Positions 1 through 11,856 of a DNA stretch of 64,000 bases are shown here, in pieces (within the stretch, counting starts at the first letter, position 1; the number at the start of each line of letters is the position of its first letter). This DNA comes from Rotaria sordida (lineage: Eukaryota; Rotifera; Eurotatoria; Philodinida; Philodinidae): NCBI GenBank assembly GCA_905250125.1, contig CAJNOL010000683.1:47644-111643 (forward strand), in the 5' to 3' direction. A program made the position numbers and the translations under genes. Below the pieces are notes generated by a model that saw only the letters and a program-made list of their open reading frames with translations, had not been told where the DNA came from and searched no databases.

Positions 1-2639
1 CGAATGTATCTGGACTTGATGCGTCAACTATAACAAATAGTAAGAATTATTAATATTTCAAAAATTTGATTTAATTATTTCTTTAGATTTACGACTTTAT
101 ATTTCACCATCAACTAGTCTTCTTGAAACAACGAATGATGATGCACAGTAAGAAATTATTTTATTTATCTAATTTATTTCATTAATTAATTATAGACCGA
201 ATTCTGTCAATATATCAACAACAGAAATCGAAGAAAAAAATCAACTAATAGGTTCTATATAAATTTATACAAAATCTAATAAACTAATAATGATATATAT
301 GCCATTTACAGAATTCGATAATAAGCCAAAAGATGAACCAATGGATACAAGTGATGCACAAGCTTCATTAGGTAGTGATGGTATTATTGATTCACAACCT
401 ACTTCTGCACTTATTATTGAATCTACTTCAGTTACTGAAAAATCTACAAAGGTTCAATCACCTAATCAAAGCAAAGCCATTGTGAGTGTATTATTTTTCT
501 TTTGTACGGATACAGTGACTCCCAGAATTCATCATTTTTGATTCAACAACGTCAATAGTAAGAAAAGCACAAAAGTAATTTTTTTTTTCGTAATTTCCTA
601 CGGGAAAAAAAGAACTTTTGTAATGTTGCTTAAAATTGATGTAGCTCAATTAATAAATGTCGTAGAGAGTTTGGGGACATGTGATTTTCTAGAGAATAAG
701 TTGCTCTATCAAACGAAACTTTTATTTTAGGATTTTGATTGCTGAAAAACTAGCTTTGGGGAATACTGTAAAGGATTTCATTTCCTGTACATGTTTGTTG
801 AAAACAAATTTCTCTACCCGGATTATTACAGAAAAAAAAAGAAATAAAATTTTGTATGATCAATTTTTGGAATCACTATATTTATAAATAAAAAACTTTA
901 GATATCACCTGCTTCAAAAGCTTTGTATTCATTGAGTCAACCGGCAACAAATAAATTTGAAAGTATTCTTGCTAAATTAGTTGCTTCACCAGGACGACAA
1001 ACAACTTCAACACATGAAAATGAAAATGAATCAAATATAACAATTGTAAGAAGTATTTGGTTTTGAATATTGTTTTTTTTTTAAATGAATCTATAAAATC
1101 TATTTAGCGGGAAGAAGAAGAATTATTTATTAAAGAATATATATCAAAAGTAGCACGTCGTTATGCTGTTAAAGTTGATCAAAATGGACGAATTATATCA
1201 CGTGAACTTCTTATTGAAGTAAGGTTTTTGCTTTTCAAATATTTTTCCTTAAACAATGAAGAAAATATTTTATTTTTTTCTTTTTCTTTTTATTTTTGAA
1301 TAGCGTACTGTTGAAGAAAACACAACTACTCGTATAGAATCATGGCCACCAGAAGAAAAAAAGAATCGTCGTTCAACTACTAAAACTTCTCGAACTACGG
1401 AAACTAGTCGAAAAAAACCAACAAAATCAAATGTACCAAAACGAAAGACGAAAAGTTTGTAAGTATTAAAAGAACTTTCCGATGATCGTCAATTCTCAAG
1501 TAGAATCATCTTTTAAATTGTTACGCTTCGGATAGAATAGTTCAGATGAATAGAATTGCAAATGACTTGTGCAATGTCTAAGATCATGACAAGCACAAAT
1601 TGCGTGAGATCTATTTGTCGATTAATGTCCTGAGTGGTTACAACTTTTCACTACCGAAGCTAATCAATATTTGCCAGATACTTTCGTAAAAAGAAAACAG
1701 AGATCATCTCAAATATATCACTTTCCATTTCTGTAACATGTTCTCATGTACAATAAATTACTCGAATTGGTTTTCACTTCTATATTTTTCTATAAATTAG
1801 CAGCTTGAAAAAGTAAAAATACTTTGAAAATGTCGAGATCTCATTAATCGCTGAATCGAGTACAAGTATGAGCTCAGAATACACGGCGTAGATCTGTTAA
1901 TATGTCATTGAATCTGTACCTGAGATATGCATCAAATGATCCTTGAATAATCATTGACTATTTCATTTTGTTTTTCAGAAAACCAACTTCAAATGTTGTT
2001 TCTCCTAGACGATCAAAAACTGCTCAAAGGTAAATTAAACATCTGATCTAATTGTCTTGAACTTATTTAGTTTTATTAGTGATGATGATGAAGTATCAAA
2101 AACAAATACAAATGATGATTCTACTGATGACGACGATGATGATGATGATGATGATGATGACGATACACCAACAGATGATGTTAGTGGTGATGAATTTATA
2201 CCAACATCAAAATATTCTACTGGAAAATCATTAACAAAAGGTTCACGAGTTTTTGCTAAATGGGTTGATGGGCATTTTTATCCCGGTATTATTGGAAATA
2301 GTAATGGTGAAAAGTAAATTACAAAAAAAAAAAAAAACAATATTTTTTTTCTAACACTGAAGTTAATTTCTTTGCTTATAGATATATGATTGATTTTGAT
2401 GATGGTGCTAAACGTTATGTTAAAGCAAATGAAATAATATCTCAAAGTTATTTAGAAGCTGATCAAAATGTTTTAGCACAAACTCAAGATGGATATTTTG
2501 ATAATGGAATTATAAAACGTTTAATTAAAAAGAAAAAAACTGGAAAATTAGGTTATGTTGTTGAAAAAGATGGAAAAGAAAAATGGTATCCATTACGTTT
2601 TATTTCATTAACTCATGAACAAGCTGAACATTTACCAAT

Positions 2640-2671
<32 letters not shown>

Positions 2672-3477
2672 CCGAAGGTAATTCATTTTCTAGATTAATC
2701 ATTTGAATAAATAATTTTGTCTTTTGTTTTTGTTTTTTAGTATCAACAAATATTGTTCAAGGAAAACGTAAACGAACATTAACAGTACCTCAATCACCAA
2801 ATAAAAAAACTAAAAGTTCAATTTTTCCATCACCAAATAAAAATCAACGAACGAGTAAGATAATTGATTCATAGTTATATTTGACTTTTCTTTTTCTAAA
2901 ATCAATTCTAGCATATACACCAACACGTCAAACAAAATTATTTAATACGATGTATTTTCTTCTTACGGGTTTCAATGGTAGAATATCGTTATATTTCTTC
3001 GTTGTTTTTTTTTTTGTATTGAAAAGTTTTCTTTTTAGATTCAATAGATATGCGACATAAAGTTCAAGATTCAATTGAAAGTCATGGTGGAAGAGTAATT
3101 GAAAAAATGCCAGCTGCTGTATGAATAAAACATTAATCATATCTATAATTTTGTTTTCATACTGTTTTTGTTTCTATTAGAATCGACGTGATAATGTTTA
3201 TTTAATATCTGATGTAGCACGTAAAACAGCAAAATTTCTCGATGCAAAAAAATTAAATATTCCTTGTGTAAATTATGAATGGATTAATGAATCTATTGAA
3301 AAAGTAAAAAAAAAAAAAAACAAGATTTGAATGAATATTATAATGATTAAAAAATTAATAATAATAATTTTTTTGCTTTAGGGTGAAATTCAAGATTGGG
3401 AGACACATAAATTAGTTTTACTTGAAAAAGAAACGAAAACAAATAATGATAACATCGATGAAGATCAAGAAGATTAG
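1..3477 (+). CDS. TP53BP1: 53BP1-like DNA-damage chromatin reader, 5' end outside window
   Basis: Fifteen or so short exons joined by GT-AG introns read as one protein whose start lies left of the window. The upstream exons are low-complexity and Ser/Thr-rich. A basic stretch follows (about 1304-1459), then an Asp run coded by GAT/GAC repeats (about 2128-2163). A tandem Tudor module spans about 2236-2630 (key strings AKW, FYPG, FDDG and KWYPLRFISL), which is the 53BP1 arrangement. A poly-Asn run lies at about 2641-2671. The C-terminal exons (about 2912-3477) give one BRCT repeat (YFLLTGF, HGGRVIEKMP, NIPCVNYEWI) ending in an acidic tail and stop TAG at 3475-3477. The family binds methylated histone H4 at DNA breaks and steers repair choice in the nucleus. 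The vertebrate protein has two BRCT repeats; only one is seen here. Orthology is well supported by the domain order; exact exon limits are estimates. Confidence 0.85.
2128..2163 (+). repeat. Coding GAT/GAC triplet run (poly-Asp)
   Basis: An almost pure GAY trinucleotide tract codes for about 12 Asp residues in the 53BP1-like gene, just before the Tudor module. A matching AAT tract at about 2641-2671 codes for poly-Asn after the Tudors. Such tracts are prone to length changes. Confidence 0.85.
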
Positions 3478-4039
3478 TAATATATACTATGTCAGATCTA
3501 TTTTATTTGTTGTGCAGATAGATACAAATTAGTTATATATTCTCTTTATATTTTTCTGTATGTTGTAACATATTCGTTAGGATATGAAGTTAAAATAAAT
3601 GATAGAATATACTTAATAATTAATTTTGATTATATATTTAAAAAAGGGTATTCTTGAAAATCGTTTTGTTTTATATATCTACTCTCCAAACATTGCTCTT
3701 TCAAACAAAAAAAAATGTTGAAGTCAATCTGATGTTACATTGTTGATAAAATAGATTTCGATATTCTTTCAAAGACTTTTGCATGGTTTATTAATTAAAA
3801 GAAAATTTTCTTTGTGATTATCATCTTTGAAAGGACTCTTATAAACAGTACGCATTCTTATTGTGTATTTTATCATTGTTTTTGTTATTTCTAATAAAAC
3901 TTTTATTATCTGATAAAGTTTGATAGAGGAATGTTCTAAATGACTTCATAAAAAAAAAGTCATGTACAATTGAAATATTATTATGTAAGAAAATTAATTT
4001 AAATAGAAATTTTTCTTTACTTTTATTATTAATTTAATT
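3478..4039. other. Intergenic, no gene seen
   Basis: AT-rich spacer between the 53BP1-like stop and the next start. It presumably holds the 3' untranslated region of the upstream gene (AATAAA-like strings are present) and the promoter of the next. No conserved motif was recognised. Confidence 0.5.
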
Positions 4040-4506
4040 ATGAGTGGTTTAAGAAAATCATTACCTATACATAAACCGATAACAACAATAGATCAAAATC
4101 TTGAAGATGAAGACGATGAAAAATTATTTGTTATATCAAAATATAGAAAAATGACTCCACCAATAGTATTAACTAAATGTCCATTAACGGACGATTATGA
4201 TGCGCAAGAAACAATCATACCAAAAAAAAACAGACAAAAGAAAAAAATCATCAACAACTACAAAAAACATCACTATATTTTAGCAAAAAATCAACAACAA
4301 AGAAAGCTACTGCAAAATCAAGAGGTAAAAGACTGAGAAACACAAATAATCTAAGTAATGATAAAAATGCAACATTGTTTAATAGTACTTATAGTCTAAC
4401 GATAAAAACTATGGTTAATAATGAAGTTGAAGTAAAATTAACAAGTGATGAAGTTACTGAAATTCAAGGAAAACGAAAAAAAAATCTGAATTCTAAAGAG
4501 CATTAA
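4040..4506 (+). pseudogene. Lysine-rich unknown protein, frameshifted at an A9 run
   Basis: An ATG at 4040 opens an acidic N-terminus (ITTIDQNLEDEDDEKLF). The first frame runs to 4336, where it degrades into a Lys/Asn/Gln tail. A second frame takes over cleanly from the A9 tract at 4222-4230 and stays open to TAA at 4504-4506. It reads a Ser/Thr/Lys-rich stretch and then well-formed protein (strings such as STYSLTIKTMVNNEVEV and SDEVTEIQGKRKK). The composition of the second part looks coding, so the simplest reading is one gene of about 155 residues broken by a single-base length error in the homopolymer, either in the assembly or as a real mutation. An intron is less likely because no convincing donor/acceptor pair spans the run. 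The protein family is not recognised; the charge pattern suggests a nuclear protein, which is only a guess. Confidence 0.45.
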
Positions 4507-4719
4507 TTAGAACTTCAATTAAAACGTGTATTTAAAAAAAATTTTTACAGAACCATAAACATCATATTGTTTGTAATCTTGACCATGGTTTTTGATTTAA
4601 TAAAAGCGTATATAAATAATCAAGAATTACGTTCGCTTATGTTTTCATGATTGGACGAATCAATAATAAAAATACTTATTTAAAATAGTAAAACAACAAA
4701 TATAAATGATATGCATCAA

Positions 4720-5039
4720 CTTGTCAAAAGTATTTTAGTGAAATTATTATTCTTATTCATCAATCATCTATTAATGAAGAAGAAAATCAACCAATAACGA
4801 TGAAAAAATTATTTCAAGCTATGATTGAACAGCTTACAAATACTTTATCACCAATACAAGTTAATCTTATTCTTTGCCTATCGAATAGTCTAGCCATGAA
4901 AAGGGTGATCAATAGCAGTTGGAACACATTTATATTCTTTTTTTGCAACGATATTTTGATCAATAAAACAAAATGTGGCAGAATGGTTAGTTTCAAGCAG
5001 TTACTTCCAATCAAATACGATGCCAAACTATCTCAGTAA
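4720..5039 (+). other. Possible coding remnant or final exon, unknown
   Basis: A frame open from about 4720 through the ATG at 4800 to a TAA at 5037-5039 has coding-like content in its first 60 residues (EEENQPIT, then KKLFQAMIEQLTNTLSPIQV). It loses that character after about 4900. It may be a separate exon of the gene at 4040 or a decayed duplicate. No family was recognised. Confidence 0.25.
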
Positions 5040-5118
5040 TAATTGACACCTAAAAATCTTTCGCAAAGCTTTCAATTACACTGTCAATTATTAGCATTTT
5101 TCTGTTTATTTTGTATAC

Positions 5119-5140
5119 AAATATATATATATATATATAA
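5119..5140. repeat. (AT)n microsatellite
   Basis: A run of about ten AT units just downstream of the minus-strand protease stop codon. Confidence 0.8.
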
Positions 5141-5156
5141 TGATTAAAACAATTCA

Positions 5157-7516
5157 TTAAATTTCAATTCTATCAAAATCACTGTTTTCTTGAATCCAAT
5201 CAATATAATTTGATACTCGTGTATAAATGCCCGGTTTCATTGGACTAGCACATTGTTCACCATAAGAAACAATACCATCAATACTATAATATAATATATT
5301 TGATAAATTTCGTTGAATATATAAGCCACCACCACTATCACCTTGACATGTATCACGTTCTCCATTCAAATCACCACAACATATTTGTGTATTCCAATTT
5401 TTTTTTGTTGATGGTGCAACATTAATACAAAATTCGTTGGGATATATAGTTAGATTAACTTGTCTAAGAATAGATGAGCCTGAAAAAAAAAGAATCAAGG
5501 AATATAAACATTAATGGATATTTTTCTTTTTTTTTTCCGACAACTTTCACCTTTATTTGCACCTGGAAAAGTATCACCAAAACCAACAACAATACCTATT
5601 GTATTTATTTCAGATAATAAATAAGGTAAACAAGCAAATTGAACTTTAGGTGATGGTCGTAGATAGTCTTCAAGTTTAAGAATTGCAATATCATTAAGTA
5701 AATGTCTATCATTATAAAATGGATGCTTAGAAAAAGAATTATATAGATATATTATTATCAATATATTTGTTAATTTTTATTTTATCTCACTAGAATTACT
5801 TGAAGAACTTTTACAATACGTCGTTCAGTTGCTTTTCGTCGATCATATAAACCTACACTAACTTCTAACGTCTAAATAAAAATTGAACATATAAATATTG
5901 TCTAATGAATAAACCTACACTTTCGATATTTGAATAATATTTATTCCAGACAATAGAAACTGCAAATGTTTTATAATCGAATCTAAAAGATAAGATTTTT
6001 AACCATTGAAAAGTTTCAGTTTAATATCATGTAATCTGTATAATGTTTATAAAGATATTTTCATAGAATATTCAATCGTTTAGTCTGCATCTATTTCTTC
6101 AATGGTGAAAGAATTCTTCTAACTAAATCTTTCTAGAAAAATTCTTGGAGATTCCGAATAGAATTCCTCAGAGATCTGCAAGGACTTCATAAAAATTTGG
6201 GAATGAACTCAGGAGAAATACGTAAAAATAGTAAGAAGTCCTTAAATATCTTATGGATACTATAATTGACTCCTATATTCGTTGGTATAGTAATTTGAAG
6301 TTTCTTTGCATTCTTATAAATTGGAATTTATCTGATGGACAAAAAAAAAGAATTTTAGTTTTTCCAAGAATTCGTTCCGCCAGAGTCTCTGCCAATGCTT
6401 TATCTTAGTAGAATAGTGAGTGACTCGTTTTAAAAGTTAGTTCATGTCAAAATAATGACTAGATATTCGAAAAGTGCAAGCAGAAAAAGGAAATATCCTG
6501 GACAAAGAAAATTCTATCTTATGAATCTTCGCTGTCTAATATAATTCTACAGTCGCAAAGCTGAACAATGAATAAGCTGTTACATTCCTTTATAAATTTC
6601 TTGGATAATGATTAAGGGAACTTACGTATCACCGGCTGTTTTCAAACAATGCGCCTAAAAAATAGTTATTTTATAGTTTTCAAACGATTCACATATTAGA
6701 ACAGACCGCAGTTAAAATTGTCTTATGATTAATTAATGTTCCTCCACACATCCACGATGCTGAAATCTAAATAATATAAAAACAGATATAGATATTTGTT
6801 TTTTGAAATTTCGATTTATAAATTATTACTAAACAAGATCTATTATTTAGTGTAACTATTCTCTTATATTGTTGTCGAATAAGAACAGCAAACGGCCAAC
6901 TATATTCACTAGCTTCTACTCCACCAATAATACGAGCATTCGGTCGAGTATACGTTATTCCACATTCTGCAAAAACAAAAAAATAAAAAATAATTAATAC
7001 ATCTTGTAGTTGAATTGGAAAACTATTATTGAATTACCATCACAAACTGTTCGACCATTACCAGCAGTATTAGAATCACAAATACATTGTCCTTTGAATA
7101 GTGATCGATTGATGCATCCTGTCGCTCGTAAATGACATTTTATAAAGAGACATGGTTCTAAGAAAATATTGAAATTGATTAAAAAAAAATATTTTATTAT
7201 TAATAATCAAAAAAAAAACACAATTAAATAGATCATATTGAAATATATAATAATTAAACTATCACATCATCGATAAATATTTGTTAACTTTACTTTACTA
7301 TTAAGTTGTGATAATTAGTTAATAACATACTTATACTAGCAAGTACAATCAATATTATGGTTGTTACAAGTAATATTGTAAAAATAACAAATATAACAAT
7401 AATAAATCGTCTCTTACTTCAATAAAAACAAACAAGATTCTTAAGTATTTTATTAAATTTTTCTTTTACTTTGAACAATGATCGCAGATAGATGATGAAT
7501 GTGATATATTGAACAT
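5157..7516 (-). CDS. Type II transmembrane trypsin-like serine protease (S1)
   Basis: The catalytic triad is visible on the minus strand across exons. His is in TAAHC, assembled across an intron at about 6707/6650. Asp is in LNDIAILKL (about 5680-5705). Ser is in CQGDSGGGLY (about 5320-5350). The zymogen cleavage motif RIIGGVEA is at about 6925-6950. N-terminal to it is a cysteine-rich EGF-like segment (about 7035-7158). Before that comes one strongly hydrophobic helix (about 7335-7405) preceded by SNKRR and a short cytoplasmic tail starting MFNISHSSS at 7516, so the protease domain faces outside. Exons: about 7516-7465, 7416-7330, 7158-7030, 6968-6835, 6768-6707, 6650-6626, 5873-5790, 5728-5553 and 5480-5157, with one long intron (about 750 bases) after the His exon. 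The likely role is extracellular or cell-surface proteolysis; the substrate is unknown. The start depends on a predicted splice at about 7465/7416. Confidence 0.8.
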
Positions 7517-8529
7517 TTGATTCTAAAATAGATAAGAAACAATCTATTATCTTTTGTAAATTTTTCTTTATTTATTTACATTCATTTCATTGACATAAAA
7601 ATTTCGAATGTGTGAATGGAAAAAAAAATAATATACATTACAATCTCATCATTCACTTGTTGATATAATATTGAACAAAATTAAGCTTACGATCGTTGTA
7701 GAAGAAACAAAGATAAGTGCTGTGCGACGACATTCAAATCAAGGATATAATGACGACAAAGACATGAGGAAAAAATGAATAAAGAATATGAGAAAAGGAG
7801 AAGAAAAAAAAGAAACTCATAATGTCTTTAGTAAATTGTCTCACACTCATAACGGGCTTCCTTTTTATTTCTTTGAAAAACGATTCAAGTAGAATTGTTC
7901 GTAGTAATGTATATTTATTATATATACGTTCATTGATAGGTAAAGTTAATGATTGTCCTTCGTCGTTCAGTCAAACGAATATGAATGAATATCATTATAT
8001 GGACATTTGTCATTACGCAGAATAAGTACTTCAATCTTCAACTTTTTATAAATGAGAATCAGTCAATTTTTAATGATTAATGATGTTAAAAAATGTCTGT
8101 TTTCTAAAAGAATTTAATTATCATTAATAAACTGTCTTTGCAAAACTTGAAGATATTGTGCTATCATGTAAAAATCAAACATAGATTAAAATAGATGTTT
8201 AGGTGGTGATCAAATTTCATTATTGTTTTGAACTATTTATATTTTAAAAGTGACAAAATCTCATCAAATCTAAGAGTAATTGTACGCCTCCATTATGTTA
8301 TATATTTTTGTTGACAATTCTACAAAAGAAAAGTCTCATATGATAGTAAATGAGATTGAAATGTATTATTTCTCAAATAATAATACTAATAATACTAATA
8401 AAAAGAAAAGATAACCTTTTCGATGATGTTACTATATACTATACACAAAAAGTATTTATCTAATCGAACCAAGTAACGAAGAAATCTGTGCATTTCATTT
8501 TTCTTTTTTGTTAATAATCATTCATCATC
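7517..8529. other. Intergenic, no supported gene
   Basis: AT-rich DNA upstream of the protease gene. A 67-residue open frame at 7822-8025 (+) has a hydrophobic start but no family resemblance and no flanking splice context, so it is not called as a gene. Confidence 0.4.
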
Positions 8530-8989
8530 AGTGCTAGTCAATTTTATTATACTTGTCGCAATGATGATCTAACAAAAGTTAAAACTTTAATATCATCAAT
8601 GATTACATAAAAAATCAATCATATATAGAATCAAATGTTACTATTGCTACTTATGTTACAGAATTTTTTGGTTATATCGGTATAGTTTATCTTCTTGAAC
8701 AAGATGATCAGTAGTTTATCCAGATGGTCTCTTCCAGAAGGGTGAACAGCTATTTTTGGGAACATACACTTATAGTACGGGGTATAATAATTATAATCCC
8801 AAACTCCAGAAGAGTGCTGCCCTCAACGATAAACGTAATCAGTAGAATAGATTCGAAAAACTACGCTTGCGCGAAGAAAAAGCACTGGACATCATTCAGT
8901 TCTTTGAAAAGACTATCATTTTCCCATGCAGTAATAGTGGCAAGATCGCTTGCATGCTTTTGAACTATTTCTTACTACCTTAAATTTTA
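8530..8989 (+). pseudogene. Ankyrin-like gene remnant with stops
   Basis: Conceptual reading gives CRNDDLTKVKTLISSM, then after a stop ESNVTIATYVTEFFGYIGIVYLLEQD. These resemble the helices of two ankyrin repeats (compare the canonical GH..IV.LLLE pattern). A further stretch (YPDGLFQKGEQLFLGTYTY, then after another stop FEKLRLREEKALDIIQFFEK) is coding-like. At least three in-frame stops interrupt it and no start or splice structure repairs them. It looks like a decayed copy of an ankyrin-repeat gene. The family call is tentative because the signal is short. Confidence 0.35.
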
Positions 8990-9049
8990 TTTTTGTGATC
9001 AACGTCTACCAAGTTTGTTTTATGTGATTCACAAACAAAAAATACTTAC

Positions 9050-9667
9050 GAGGAAACATTCTCAAGTGATTCGGTCCGTTTGTTCTCATATTTTACTAAT
9101 ATGTAGGAGATCACTGGAATAGCGTAACGTCTAAAAGTTTTCTGATCATGCTTAGATTTGGTAGAGGTAACGACTTTTTAGTAGATTCGTCCTGCAGAAG
9201 TCCAATTTTCGAAAAAAATTATATTTGGGAATTTCGATCCGAAACTTTGTACACATGTCTGTCTCGATTAGACTATTTCATATACAGAGTTTCATCAGTC
9301 TTGGATATCTCATAGTCAAGATATGGACTTCTCAACATATCCACGCTTATCATCAATTGCTGTCAAAGATAGAAATATATTGAGAAAGCCATGTCTTGGT
9401 CATGAGATGACCAAAAGTGATGAAACTTTGTATTGAAATAGTCTAATCAAGACCTTTATGTCTACAAAGTTTCAGATCGAAATTCATACATATATTGTTT
9501 TTTCAAAAAAACTAGATTCCTTTAAAATGAATCTACTAAAAAGTCGCTACCGTGACCAAATCTAAGCAAGAGCAGGAAATCTTTAGAGGTCACACTATTC
9601 TAGTAGTCTCCTACAGACCGGTAAAATATGAAGACAAACAGAGCGGACCATTTGGGAATGCTTTCTC
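9050..9667. mobile_element. Fold-back (MITE-like) element, copy 1
   Basis: A long inverted repeat of about 618 bases. The left arm begins GAGGAAACATTCTCAAG and the right arm, read on the other strand, begins GAGAAAGCATTCCCAAA. The arms pair over nearly their whole length (about 290 bases each, with mismatches), meeting near 9355. No open frame codes a transposase. A second copy of the same sequence family lies at 54049-54610 in an SMC4 intron, which shows that it is dispersed. Target duplications were not evident at either end, so the exact boundaries are approximate. Confidence 0.8.
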
Positions 9668-11100
9668 GCCACTGCTGAATGATTGCACAATAATACATTC
9701 GACCTAATGAAATCCATCAGTGTGTTCCACTATATTTTAACAAAGAACTTAATAGAAAAACACTTTCTTTGCCTTTTTTCTTAGGTAGGAGGTTACACGT
9801 AATGTGTCATCTGCTCTGTCTTCGCTATTGGAATTTGATTCTGTTTTATTTCATGCTTGTAAATTGACGTCATCATCAGTAATTTCGTCCTCAGCACTTG
9901 ACGATTCAAATTCCATCTAGGCAAAATCATTGTCTAAACCATTCATTACACTCAGTGAGTTATCATTGTCGCTGTCTTCTACATTAGTTTCATCAATCGG
10001 CATATAATTCATAGCAAAATTTATCTGAAAAGCAACGCAAATATACGTATCTCAACATCATAAAATGAGTTTATATCGCTTGAAACGCATCAATGGCACA
10101 CATTTCGAATTGGAGTCAGATAATCTGAAGAAATTGCATAGTAGATTATAATAAAATTAGAATATGATAGAGAGTATTGTAGGGATAGTCGAATAGTCAC
10201 CACTTTTTCTTTCGATTTTCTTTCTTCTTCTTTCCTTTTTTTAAAGAAAAACAGTTGTTTTTAGACACACAAGAGAATAGAGTCAAAGAGATAATAAAGA
10301 AAAGAAAACAAGAGATAAAGTAATCGGAATTTCGCCTATTCTATTTCATTCCAACTGCGCAATACGCCAGAGAAAGAGAACAACAAAATTGATAGATCAT
10401 ACAGTTCGTCGAGAAAGGGAACTGTCCATGTGCTGTAACAAACAGAAAAGAAAATCCAACGAGCCAGCACAGAGTAAAAAGGCAAACGAGCGCATTTGTC
10501 GAAAGAAAAATGCACACGAAAATGAACCTGTTACAGCTACTCTCTAATAAAATCGAATCAGATCGAATATAATACTAAGCACATATTGTAAAAAGCGATT
10601 GATTCTTATAGTTCAACATATTTTCTGTATACTAATATGTCTATCCAAGTTTTTATGAGGATCTAATCAAATCATCAGAAAACTTTAACTGAGTGACGGA
10701 AGAGGAAAGAGACAATTCTTTCGGGTTCCGTACTTTCATCCGATTGTTAGCCAGTGATGAAGCCAGTTTTTCTCTATATCGATAGATTAACATTACATAT
10801 CGTGGTTTAGCTTAGTGCACATTAAATAAGATTGACACATGAACAAAACGTTTTTATTTCTAATTAGAGATCGTAAATGAAATAAACATTTTACATCAAA
10901 ATATTACTGTAGTCATCGAATAAAATCATTGTTCTTTTGTCTTACATATATAAAATGCGCCTTGATAAAAAGAATAAAAAGTTTTATTTTCAAAAAATTT
11001 CATGATACAATATCACGTACATACAAGTTTTCTGTTATTTTTTAACTATTTTGTAAAATGAAAAACTGTTCCATTTCGTTATATACTTAACAAATAATAA
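9668..11100. other. Intergenic; short acidic remnant on the minus strand
   Basis: No intact gene. On the minus strand at about 9790-10010 a frame reads IDETNVEDSDNDNSLS, a stop, then MEFESSSAEDEITDDDVN and another stop. Acidic segments of this kind occur at the N-terminus of some DNA transposases, but the match is too weak to name. The 3' untranslated region of the minus-strand hydrolase gene probably lies near 10850-11100. A purine/pyrimidine-biased stretch lies at 10205-10320. Confidence 0.35.
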
Positions 11101-11856
11101 TTAAATTCTATTTTTAATTGCATCAAAGATCAATGTTGCCATACGATCATATCCAGCAGCTGTCAAATGAATAGTATCATCCCAAATTTGTTCTCGTTCT
11201 TTATTGTCGTCTACAGAATGATAAGGTATACCTTTGTCAAGATCCACTAGATACACTCGATTTTGATCATTAGCATTAGCCACATAATCTCGAATCATTC
11301 TATTCAATTCTTGTCTATTTTTATCTCTAGCATGTGTTGGTGAATCATGTGCATTTTCAATAACAGTCATTGCTACCAACTTAGCTTTTGATTGTACACG
11401 ATTAAGACACATCTCATACATTGGCTCTAAACCTTTCTTAAAAATATCTTCAGCCGATGAACTCGAACCCAAATCATTGGTACCACCCAGTATAATAATC
11501 CAGTCGTAGGATACATTGTTTTCAAGCAGCCTACGAAGTCTTTTAACCATGCTAGGTACAACCCGTTCACCACTTACACCTTGTTGATGTATCTTTACAG
11601 GAATGTTGGCTGAGTCGAACAAATTTGTTAGATGTGTTGCATATGGATGAAAAGCTAGACCATAACGATAATAGCCTTCTGTAAGAGAATCACCAAAAGC
11701 AAGAATATGTAGTGGTTGTTGTTGTTGTTGTTGTTGTTGTCCGTTTTTCGAAAGCATTACAAGTAAAACGATACACGTGAATAAAAGACCAATACAAATG
11801 TATGCTTGATAATGTTGCATTCTGGCTCTTGCACAACCATAAATAAATGAAAGCAA
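11101..11856 (-). CDS. Membrane-anchored SGNH/GDSL hydrolase
   Basis: A single-exon gene of 251 codons. One hydrophobic segment (residues about 19-36) follows a short basic N-terminus, so the protein is a signal-anchored or type II membrane protein. After a poly-Gln tract (residues about 40-47, CAA repeats) comes a complete SGNH hydrolase core. Block I is AFGDSLTEGYY (nucleophile Ser), block II is QQGVSGERV (Gly), block III is ILGGTNDLG (Asn), and block V is DTIHLTAAGY (Asp and His). Family members hydrolyse esters such as lipid, acyl or carbohydrate acetyl groups; the substrate here is not predictable. An internal Met at about residue 13 is an alternative start. All catalytic residues are present, so it is probably active. 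Confidence 0.85.
   Translation of the reverse strand: MLSFIYGCARARMQHYQAYICIGLLFTCIVLLVMLSKNGQQQQQQQQPLHILAFGDSLTEGYYRYGLAFHPYATHLTNLFDSANIPVKIHQQGVSGERVVPSMVKRLRRLLENNVSYDWIIILGGTNDLGSSSSAEDIFKKGLEPMYEMCLNRVQSKAKLVAMTVIENAHDSPTHARDKNRQELNRMIRDYVANANDQNRVYLVDLDKGIPYHSVDDNKEREQIWDDTIHLTAAGYDRMATLIFDAIKNRI

Noticed and set aside
7822-8025. 67-codon frame with a hydrophobic start
   Set aside because: No family match, no splice signals and no neighbour with which it forms a gene model.
9790-10010. Acidic minus-strand remnant that might be a DNA transposase N-terminus
   Set aside because: Contains stops and only low-complexity acidic similarity; no catalytic region is present nearby.
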